Shown here one piece after another: positions 55,561 through 64,000 of a stretch of DNA of 64,000 bases (its first letter is position 1; each line of letters begins with the position of its first letter). A program made the translations under genes and the position numbers. Below the pieces are notes generated by a model that did not search any database, had not been told where the DNA came from, and worked only from the letters and a program-made list of their open reading frames with translations. Origin of the DNA: Spongilla lacustris (lineage: Eukaryota; Porifera; Demospongiae; Spongillida; Spongillidae); the NCBI GenBank assembly GCA_949361645.1, contig OX442435.1, forward strand, positions 1,251,625 to 1,315,624, given 5' to 3'.

Positions 55561-58500
55561 GTAAGACAACATGTCTTCACCATAACACCATCACATGTCC
55601 TTCTCTTCCCAGTACCCACTCCAGAGTACTGCTCTGGTACATGCACCAACGGTACCATACGACTGGTGGGAGGACCCTCTCCTTATAAGGGCAGGGTTGA
55701 GGTCTGTGTTGGAGGATGTTGGGGAACTGTTTGTGGGAATGACTTTGTTGCATCAGATGCTGTAGTAGTCTGTAGGGAACTAGGGTACCCTACCTTTGGT
55801 AAGATAAGAATGCTTACATCGATCTACAGCATGACACATATATCATTACCCAGGTGCTACACCTCTATCCTATGGCTACTATGGAGGAGGTTCAGGACCC
55901 ATCTGGCTATACAGTCTTAAGTGTGGTGGCAATGAGTCTTCATTGTTTGACTGCCCCCACTACAATCACAGCCTTAATTATATCTCTCTCTATTATTATT
56001 ATTATTATTATTATTATTACGGTTATGCCCCTGGTAGAGAAGACTATATTGAGTATGATCTTTGTGGCCACAGCAGTGATGTTGGAGTTAACTGTCCAGG
56101 TTTGTGGAATATTCAAATGTCTAAGTGAACTCTTTTTGCTACAATTACTGGCACAGATTATAACAATTTGTACCTTATTTCCAAATACATGTATACACAG
56201 AAGGCAGCCATGTGCAAAGTAGTTTTTGTTTTCTAAACTGAGCAGCTTGTAGGAGGTGTACATGTACATGTGCATAAGGATCTTGTGTTAGCAAGCAATT
56301 AATTCCATTATTACATAGGCGCCAAGTTGTGAGATCAGATTATTATGTAATGTACATTTACAAGTTTTCATTTTCCCAGAAACATCCTCCAGCTGTTCTT
56401 ATGGAGATGTACGTCTGGTTAATGGATCAACCCCAATGGATGGACGGGTGGAGGTGTGCATAGGAGGGCAGTGGGGCACTGTGTGTGGGGACTACTACTG
56501 GACCTCTGACACCAGTGGAGCCAACACAGTCTGCAAACAGCTTGGATATAGTCCCAGCAATGCAACAGCATATGGGTCCTCATATTTTGGATCTGGAACA
56601 GGAGGGGTCTTTATGGTCCTCGTCCACTGTGATGCCAGAGCTGGGAGACTGGTGGACTGTAACTATTACTACCAAAATGATTTTTTTTCCTGCGGGAATG
56701 GGTACACAGCAGGTGTTCAATGTCAAGGTAGATATGCAAATTGTAGTACAGTTGGATTTAAAATCAAGGCAACTTGTTTATTATTAACCACGAGCAGTTA
56801 GATACCTGTTAGTTGTTATTGACATGCTGGTGAAAAATGGATCAAAATCTCAAAACAAGTACATGTAGTGCATTATAAAGATGACACATTCATTTTGTCA
56901 TGTTTAATAACTATAAAACTGAGTTAGATAACTAACAAAATTTTGCTGATATGTCCGTTAACATCCATGTTACATTTCTGAAGAAAGAAATTTTAATACA
57001 TAATTTTTGACAACAGCAAAATGTATGATTGATTAACCATTACAAGTACATGTAATACCACAAAATCCCCGGTAGAATAAATGATAGTTAGATAAGTGTT
57101 TGGGCCTTATTTTGAAACACCTTATAATTAATAACTTTCCAAACACACAGGGTCATCTGTAAGTGTGTGCACTTATGGTTCAGTACGTCTGGTGGGAGGG
57201 TCCACCCCTTATGAAGGAACCGTGGAAGTATGTGCCTATGGAAGTTGGGGAACAGTGTGTTCAACTTATTGGGACATGCTTGATGCATCTGTGGTGTGTC
57301 GTCAGCTAGGGTACAAGGCTGTGGGTAAGAACATCTGTATGCCATGTAGTTCATTATCATACATGTATGTCTTCTGTATACATATAGGTGTGGGGTATTC
57401 AAATTATTATTATGGTGTGCAGACTGGTCCTGTGTGGTTGCAGAATCTTAACTGTACTGGAAATGAACTGCAGCTGTTCAACTGTCCTGTTGTCAATATC
57501 CCTAACACTTACTACGTTTGTGATCATTACAATGATGCTGCAGTACAGTGTGCTGGTAAGAAGAAAGATTTTTGTTCACTTCAATAATCATATCCCCTAT
57601 GTGGTAGCCACTGTACAGAACTGCACAGATTGGAACATTCGATTGGTAGGTGGCTCCTCACCATCACAGGGGAGAGTGGAGGTGTGCTACATGAACCAGT
57701 GGGGCACAATCTGCAGCAATGGATACACTGTTATACCAGCATATGCCAATGTCATCTGCAGACAGCTTGGATATTCATTCTTCAATCCCACTGTATATAC
57801 AAACTCCTACTTTGGAGGGGGATCAGGAGGTATATATCTGTACACACCAACTCTCCTTTGTACTGGAAATGAGAGCAGACTTCAGGACTGCTACCACTCC
57901 CCTCTTGGATACCATCAATGTAGTGGCCACTACTGGGATATTGGAGTTGTGTGCCAAGGTAATAGTTATGTGTACTGATATATTGCGATATTAATATTCA
58001 TTCATCTTACTCCAGCTAATACCACTGGTACTGCCTACTGTGTGAGCGGTACCCTTCGATTAGTGGGCGGGTCTGTCCCCTCACGGGGCAGGGTGGAGAT
58101 ATGCTTGGGAGGTAGCTGGAGTACCTTATGTGGATCTCCATCACCCTGGGACCAATCAAATGCTGTTGTTATATGTCAACAACTTGGATTCAAATCTTCC
58201 AGTAAGACATTTTGTATCAGGCAGTGTTATACATGCTTTGTATATGCGCACACACCCAGATGCTGAGATGGTCTACAGTGGGATATTTGGTCAGGGCAGT
58301 GGATTAGCTGTCCAGATATCAGCAGGATGTGTAGGAAATGAGCCATCTCTCCTTCAGTGTCCACCACAGGACTATTACTATTACTACTATGGTTACTATT
58401 TAAATTACAATAATTATGCTGGCCAGTACTATTACACATGTAGTGACCATGTAAATGATATTGGGGTCCGTTGTACTCCAGGTATGTGGAGGTAATGGTT

Positions 58501-59355
58501 GATTTCGATTTATTCACAGTAATGTGTTTTGGCAAAAAAATTAGCAGATTCTGCAGGTCAATGTCAGGATGGTGATGTAAGATTGGCTAATGGGACAACA
58601 GGACCAAACACCATTGAAGGAAGAGTGGAGATCTGTTATGGTAGTCAGTGGGGTGTGGTCTATGTTGCAGTTGGTACATCATGGACACTGAGGGAAGCCA
58701 GTGTGGTCTGCAGACAGCTACAATATGCCCCAGTGGCCCTTGATGCATTCACCTACTCCAAATATGGTGTTGGAACAGGAAATGTTTCTTATTCAGAAGT
58801 TTATTGCATTGGTTATGAAAGCAAGTTAATAGGTTGCTTAAACAGTCCTCCAGGGTACTATGTGGACGTTGTGTACAATTATGCAGTGGATGTGAGGTGC
58901 CAAGGTGAGGAGAAATAGAATGAGTACTATATCTTATGTGCATGTCGATTGTCTTTCACTTTCAATTATTGCAGTGTCCTGCCGTCAATGCACCAATGGA
59001 TCCATTCAACTGGTGGGTGGAAACTCAAGTTATGAAGGGAGAATTGAGGTGTGTGAAGGAGGGTGCTGGGGACCAGTGTGTATTGGTGATAGTGGGTGGA
59101 GCTCACTGGATGCAGCTGTAGCATGCAGGCAGCTAAAAATGAGTTCTCAAGGTAAGGGTAGGGTGGTAACACTTTCTGCACATGTACATTACTGCCCTCA
59201 CTCTCCAGGGGCTGTTCCCAGATACTACTACTCTGTTCCATCACCTCCCATGTTGGCTCCTCACTGCACAGGGAGTGAGTCCTCTCTGTTCAGCTGTGCA
59301 CAGTCTGTGTGCCATGTAGAGAACTACAACCATGCTGGAGTGGAGTGTTCTCCAG
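55210..59355 (+). CDS. SRCR gene copy D, eight intact SRCR domains, ends not found
   Basis: The exons are D1 55210-55560; D2 55613-55798 and 55854-56099; D3 56380-56727; D4 57151-57324 and 57388-57555; D5 57608-57958; D6 58016-58201 and 58260-58481; D7 58557-58904; D8 58975-59151 and 59209-59355. All have lengths divisible by three, phase 1-1, and no stops. No matching signal exon lies upstream back to gene C, and no transmembrane or tail exon lies downstream to the window end. Either these exons lie beyond long introns, as with the 10.5-kb intron of gene A, or copy D is a partial duplicate. D5 is intact here. Confidence 0.8.
55613..56099 (+). CDS. Copy D SRCR domain 2 (two exons, longest Tyr-rich loop)
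   Basis: Exons 55613-55798 and 55854-56099 with a 55-bp intron. After [11 protein letters not shown] a 33-residue loop includes ten consecutive tyrosines from nine TAT codons plus TAC (55991-56020), then [17 protein letters not shown]. It is the longest of the three loops. The preceding NCTGN-type motif is changed to KCGGN. Confidence 0.85.
56380..56727 (+). CDS. Copy D SRCR domain 3 (single exon)
   Basis: Motifs [61 protein letters not shown]. The 3' loop has a run of T (tttttttt) giving DFFSC. Confidence 0.85.
57151..57555 (+). CDS. Copy D SRCR domain 4 (two exons)
   Basis: Exons 57151-57324 and 57388-57555. Motifs [59 protein letters not shown]. It has one more Tyr codon (TAT repeat) near the start of the second exon than genes A and C. 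Confidence 0.85.
57608..57958 (+). CDS. Copy D SRCR domain 5 (single exon)
   Basis: Motifs [60 protein letters not shown]. Frame intact. Confidence 0.85.
58016..58481 (+). CDS. Copy D SRCR domain 6 (two exons, Tyr-rich loop)
   Basis: Exons 58016-58201 and 58260-58481 with a 58-bp intron. Motifs [53 protein letters not shown]. The loop before TCSDH is 25 residues and begins with six tyrosines. Confidence 0.85.
58557..58904 (+). CDS. Copy D SRCR domain 7 (single exon)
   Basis: Motifs [59 protein letters not shown]. The WGTVC cysteine is absent as in A and C. Confidence 0.85.
58975..59355 (+). CDS. Copy D SRCR domain 8 (two exons)
   Basis: Exons 58975-59151 and 59209-59355 with a 57-bp intron. 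Motifs [61 protein letters not shown]. The last recognisable exon of copy D. Confidence 0.85.
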
Positions 59356-59499
59356 GTATTTTGAGCCAAGCTTTTATGATCCCACTGTTCTGAGTTTAGT
59401 GGAATGTGTCTGATGCCATAATACCAGTCCTTGCGTTTTCAACCACTTCCGTGCACACATACATGAAATCCGTATTAATATTAATATCATTTGCATTTA

Positions 59500-59615
59500 A
59501 ACGGTCAAAAACTTATAGATGAGTTGGATTGGGAGCTAGTAAGATGGGAAATGTAATACACACAAAAATAAATCATCAATGGCATACATTTCCATCAATA
59601 TATAGTAAGTAAATA
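59500..59615 (-). pseudogene. Inverted remnant of the stalk-exon region
   Basis: The phrase agatgagttggattgggagctagtaa is the reverse complement of the first stalk-exon region (compare 17695-17725 in the inverted arm of gene A). So the inverted-arm version, not the forward one, follows copy D. The forward stalk exons are missing here. Confidence 0.55.
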
Positions 59616-60530
59616 CCATTTCTGTGATTTGTATTAGCGTATGTGTATGCGCATGCTTGCTGATCAAGAGATGCATTTTGGCAGTAGCTACTCCCTACGC
59701 CAAATTCTCCGCCATGCATGTATTGCCATTAAATTCTTTCAACATTGGTGTGCACGCCACCAGCAGTACTTCACATTCGGTACACGAACTACACTGTACA
59801 GCACATACTGCCAGCACATGAACTTTAATTTTCTAGCTCAAATGATTCATTTATCACCTGATTTATGCCTTCATGGAAAAATTTGTCGTTCATTGCCACT
59901 GTCATGCATCGCGAACTCCTGTCGTTGTGTACACCTGCTTGCTCATACATGTAGTATAGTGATAAAAATGGGAGAAAAAGTGGGGTTATAGTAGTCTCGT
60001 ACCCTGACGTATAAATCGCTACCAATCAGACGCTGGCAGTCATGTGACACTCCCACAGTCGTGTGAAATGGTGTTATAATTACATTCCACTGAAACGACT
60101 AATATAATAACGTCAATCTTAGTCTAGGCACGGCTTGAATGGGCTTGTACTGTATTGAAAAGGTATAGCGAGCGCTGTTTTAAAGCTTGGATAGCACCAT
60201 TACTTGTTTTGTAAAAGGACCGGGCCGCGGGACGTGTTTGTCTGCCTTCTAACTGGCAGTGGGAAGACAATCCTTTCAAAGCCGTTGTGGCTTACGGCTG
60301 ATCGCGGAAACGGAGTTTCTACCAATGTACTTACTTACATGTAGTTCGTCGAACACAGCTCGATTCCTTTGGGATCTTTGGTTCTTTTTATTATCAGAAG
60401 CCAAAGTTTCACTCCATATACATATAAATTAAAGACAGCTCAGCTACTGGTAGGCTGAGCTAGCCAGAGATAATATATTATCTCTGAGCTAGCTAATAAT
60501 CATTTAATTGCGCAGCCATTTTGGCGCGTG
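59616..60530. other. Spacer without recognised gene
   Basis: Open frames of up to 116 codons (59641-59991) have no recognisable motif or exon structure. A short palindrome agagataatatattatctct occurs near 60466. Confidence 0.4.
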
Positions 60531-60534
60531 GCTT

Positions 60535-61850
60535 GTTTGTTAATTGCATGCCAATGTTAGGGGTGTACTATAATGCGATGATTTTGGAATTATGCGTCAC
60601 CCACTTAACCATGTGTGCATGGGTCCAAATGATGCATTTTGGCTGTAGAACGTATATACCTATCTTTGAATTTACCCCCTCCTATTTGCAAAACTCAAGT
60701 ATTTCCGATTCCGCAATCTTATCCTACCGCTGATGCACCTATAAACGTATCCCAGCGCTAGCGGTGGAACAAGACAATTGAGCCGTGCTGTTTTATACCG
60801 GCTGCTATTATCTAGCTCTGAATACGGCATTTCTTTGCCTATATACGAATGCCAGCATCAAAAATAGAGCCTGCTATTGTTTGATTCCGTCAATACTGCC
60901 GAAACCATCCGTTCCTGCGCCGGCATCAACATTAAACAAACGAAACCCATATTGGCCGTAGCTATACAACTACAGAAACACGTATCAAGTAACCAGTTTC
61001 ATTCACAGGGCAGAAACATGTCGCAAGAGGTTGCTGGGGGGAGTGGTCTTAGAAGGAGCAGGAGGCTGCTTGAAGAGATTGTACTTGATGATGAAAACAT
61101 CAACTGTGACGATCCTATTCCTCCGTGTGCACATTTCCAGCTTTCGACAAATAGGGGTGTACTATAAAGCGCGATGATGTTGGAATTATACGTTTTTCAT
61201 GCAGTCGGGCGTGTGTGCATGGCAATATGCCAATTTGAGGGGGCTGGAAATGTGCACACGGAGGAAAGGATCTTCGCAGTTGACGTTTTCATCATCAAGT
61301 ACGCTATCTCTCCAAGCAAGCTCCTGCTCCTTCTTAGACCACACCCCCAGCAACCTCTTGCGACATGTTTCGCCCTGTGAATGGAACTGGTTACTCGATA
61401 CATGTTCCTGTAGTTGCACATCTACGACCAGTAGAGGTTTCGATTGTTTAATATTGATGCCGGCGCAGGACCGGACGGTTTCGGCAGTAGTGACGGAATT
61501 GAACAATATAGCCTCTGCGGTTCTTGATGCTGGCATTCGTATATAGGCAAATAAATGCCTTATTCAGAGCTAGATAATAGCGGCTGGTATAAAACAGCAC
61601 GGCTCAATTGTTTTGTTCCACCGCTAGCGTTGGGATACGTTTATAGGTGCATCGGCGGCAGAAGATTGCGGCATCGGAAATAATTGAATTTTGCAAATAG
61701 GAGGGGGTAAATTCAAAGATAGGTATATACGTTCTACAGCCAAAATGCATCGTTTGGACCCATGCACACATGGTTAAGTGGGTGACGCATAATTCCAAAA
61801 TCATCGCATTATAGTACACCCCTACCAATGTGCCACGACCTATTTTCGCC
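60535..61850. repeat. 1.3-kb near-perfect palindrome (foldback transposon)
   Basis: Arms about 60535-61165 and 61186-61850 are reverse complements. For example aggggtgtactataatgcga at 60560 has its inverse at about 61805, and a third copy of the same end-like motif lies at 61153. Both arms encode the mirrored frame with RSCAGINIK and VSSNQFHSQG. The repeated motif suggests a terminal inverted repeat of a transposon that inserted head to head. Confidence 0.75.
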
Positions 61851-61891
61851 AAACGTATAAGCCATTTATACGTCTGGGTAGAGACTAGGGT

Positions 61892-63165
61892 TATAGATGA
61901 TTTCGGTGAGAACCCGCGCGTCACGTGAGAGTCATGTGAAATTTTTATGGAGGGCAAAACATTATTGAGACGTATGGTAAATCGTGATGGATCGGCAGAT
62001 TTCAAGCGAAAGGAGCGTTACAAACAAAAACTGGAGTCGGTGGGGCTGACACCAAGCGATGACCTTTTCATGAGGGGTGATGGTCATCGTTTCGGCGATG
62101 CTTTGTCGTTGTGGCAGCGTATAGAGTATGGCAATATATTTGGCTATTTTATCGATCGCCCGGGAACTTGAAGCCTACAACTAGTTTCGCTCTGTGAGGA
62201 CTGTGTTTGTGGTGTGTTTCGGCCAAGGCAACCAAAAGTGCAGACCAGGCCCACGTACGAAGCGTGGATTAGGGCCTATTGCACGGTCATCTGGCTTGAT
62301 CGTTGCCGACTGCACTAGCTTGCTTAGTTAAGCTTATTTTTAAAAGAATACACTGTGTACATGTCTACAGACCTATCTGTAATCAATAAGCTAGGTCCAT
62401 ACATGTAGCAAGTAGGCTTATAGCAATCGATGGGCAACAGACATCTTTGTCCTCCGTCATGTAGGCCTATAGCTTTTGTAGGCTGTAGCCAAAGGCAAAG
62501 CAGGGCAGCATGACAGCACACATGCTCATCATCGTTGCTAGGACATAAGCAGATCCAGCTATTGGTGCAGATGGGGTGGCTATTCCAGACATAGGGGCAC
62601 CTCCCATGCTGATGATTTCTGTCTCTGTTGCGAGTCCTGCGTGAACTAGCAAACGACCCTCTACAGCTGAAGCAGAGATAATATAAAGCACACCTCTCCT
62701 TTTCTTCTTTGCCCCGCTTTCGTCTGCCGCGCTTTCTCTGCCATCATTTTGATCAAATACTTCCTCTTGCATGCCATCCTTGAAAGAGAATCGTGAAGAG
62801 ACATAGCCACATCACTGGGTTCGTCAACAGGCTTGCCTACAATAAAATAATGACTCCCTCACTCAATTGTGACTTCCACACTTCTAACTAACATGACACA
62901 AAATGGTTGCCACAGATTCGCGAGCACTTCGAAGGCTGCCAATCCTCTCTACGGACCGCTTGAATCCACCTTCGTAGTCTGCCTTCATTTTTGAATGGAA
63001 ACCGATAGAAATCTAGGCCCAAATGCTGACCACCACGATTTCTACAGCCAAAAGCTCAACACCTCCATACCATTTCACGTATACCTTGCCCTCCATATCA
63101 ATTATTCATCGTTTTAGGTCACGCGTTTCCAGGGAAACGACTTCTCACCGAAATCATCTATAGTA
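61892..63165 (+). mobile_element. DNA transposon remnant with 21-bp terminal inverted repeats
   Basis: The left end tatagatgatttcggtgagaa at 61892 has its exact inverse at about 63145-63165. Inside, 61947-62171 encodes MEGKTLLRRMVNRDGSADFK and LWQRIEYGNIFGYFIDRPGT, then decayed frames containing EAYN and RPTYEAWIRAYC. This order (I-F-x-Y-x-I-x-x-P-G, then E-A-Y-N, then a SWIM-like Cys segment) resembles transposon-associated proteins with SWIM and YqaJ domains. It is truncated by stops. A minus-strand ORF of 101 codons (62467-62772) is unassigned. Confidence 0.5.
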
Positions 63166-63169
63166 ATGC

Positions 63170-64000
63170 GCCTCACAAACATTCATCATTGACACGCAAT
63201 AATATTTATGTACCATGTGGTCGCGTGGTCGTTTGTTTACTAATAAGTATAGGGCATACAAATATGCCAATCAGAATGATGCCTCTCCCCACAAAGGTAT
63301 AGACTGGCTGGTGGGGGGAACCTCTGATTCAGGGTTTGCAACATATACGAAACATGCAGGCGCTCTAAACCATGCATATAAGAATTAGATGTAATCATGT
63401 AAATGCAAATTTGCGCATGCTTTTTGCTACCAATACACGACAGCAATGCGGTGGTGTCGTCCGTAACTAAGCAGGCCACGAGAAGAAACTGTACGCTGCG
63501 CTGCATGATACATGTACAATTCGTCGGCAAAATTACGAAATTCAGACTGGTACAGGCTGTTCCCCCCTCGTAACAGAGCTGTAAGCAATCGGCTTGATAC
63601 GGACTGTACATGTAATTACAACCAGAGATAATATATCTACATGTATATGTAATCTCTGTTACAATCGACAATATGAATCCGTTCCAAATTGTTAATTAAA
63701 TTTAGTACGGACCTGACTCGATTATGTGTGTCGAAATGTAAAGAGAATTCCGGTTCCGTATCGGGCTGTGGTTGTGTGATTCTAATAACACGCATTCCCC
63801 AACCTTATATCCATGCAAGCCCAGATGCGCACGCACACACAGCTAAGACTCATCATGTGCTCTGTCACTGGAATTTTGGTCCTGAAAAATTTGGTCCCGG
63901 ACGGAAATTTTCGCTGAAAATTTTGGTCCGCCCGGACCAATAATTTCGAAAAATACGGTCCGCCCTAAAATTTTAGGTCCGGACGTTGTTTTCTAAGTCT
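63170..64000. other. Right-edge spacer with internal repeats
   Basis: No gene recognised. 63875-63990 contains repeated ttttggtccg/ggaccaa-type palindromic units, possibly the start of another transposon end resembling the GGTCC-rich Ginger1 termini. A hairpin agagataatatatct...atgtaatctct lies near 63625-63658. Confidence 0.4.

Noticed and set aside
12357..59355. Numerous overlapping open frames in other frames of the SRCR exons
   Set aside because: They are shadows of the SRCR coding frame, recurring at the same relative place in every copy.
12357..59355. Assembly duplication of a single SRCR gene
   Set aside because: Copies differ in loop lengths, intron contents, MITE insertions and flanking relics, so they are distinct loci; haplotype misassembly of A versus D cannot be fully excluded.

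Overview
The window is animal nuclear DNA. Genes are split by very short GT-AG introns (many of 55-75 bp), AT-rich spacers hold microsatellites and transposon debris, and the dominant genes encode secreted or membrane proteins built from scavenger receptor cysteine-rich (SRCR) domains. Multi-SRCR receptor arrays, tiny introns, a very common TACATGTA palindrome and the transposon mix fit a marine invertebrate, most likely a demosponge. The host assignment is inference; no rRNA, mitochondrial or species-specific marker is present.

Layout. (1) 0-1.4 kb: first exon of an ANKIB1-like ankyrin/RBR ubiquitin ligase, minus strand, running off the left edge. (2) 1.7-18.3 kb: SRCR gene A. Its signal-peptide exon (1754) is separated from eight SRCR domains (12.36-16.39 kb) by 10.5 kb of foldback elements, minisatellites and Ty3/gypsy, hAT and reverse-transcriptase relics. 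Gene A has a 1-nt frameshift in domain 5 and has lost the splice donor that should join its transmembrane exon to its cytoplasmic tail. (3) 18.7-22.4 kb: retroelement and ANKIB1-like fragments, then SRCR copy B, a pseudogene truncated by a retroelement fragment. (4) 23.3-26.2 kb: an orphan signal-peptide exon, a small unknown ORF and another ANKIB1-like relic. (5) 26.24-37.06 kb: SRCR gene C, the complete member. Eighteen exons join in consistent phase into about 1,101 residues: signal peptide, eight SRCR domains, two Ser/Thr/Pro stalk mini-exons, one transmembrane helix and a tail with two tyrosine motifs. (6) 37.6-42.1 kb: ANKIB1-like 3' exons interrupted by a decayed retrotransposon. (7) 42.68-48.49 kb: a nearly complete Ginger1-type DNA transposon with inverted termini, CCGG target duplications and an intron-rich gene carrying a Gypsy-like integrase, an OTU protease and an Ulp1/SENP-like protease. 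(8) 48.5-50.3 kb: a second C48-peptidase gene next to it. (9) 50.4-52.1 kb: a 1.7-kb polypurine tract. (10) 52.7-54.5 kb: MITEs, a foldback element and a Lys/Arg-rich ORF. (11) 55.2-59.4 kb: SRCR copy D, eight intact domains but no visible signal peptide or membrane exon. (12) 59.4-64 kb: a 1.3-kb palindrome and a transposon with terminal inverted repeats.

The biology centres on the SRCR array. Every ectodomain exon is symmetric (phase 1-1), and the ectodomain looks like four repeats of a pair, one unsplit plus one intron-split domain. The loops before a late cysteine in domains 2 and 6 are tyrosine-rich, encoded by TAT-like triplets, and differ in length between copies. With a tail carrying two spaced tyrosines, this suggests a diversifying family of surface recognition receptors, possibly for self/non-self or microbial recognition. 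Function is inferred, not shown.
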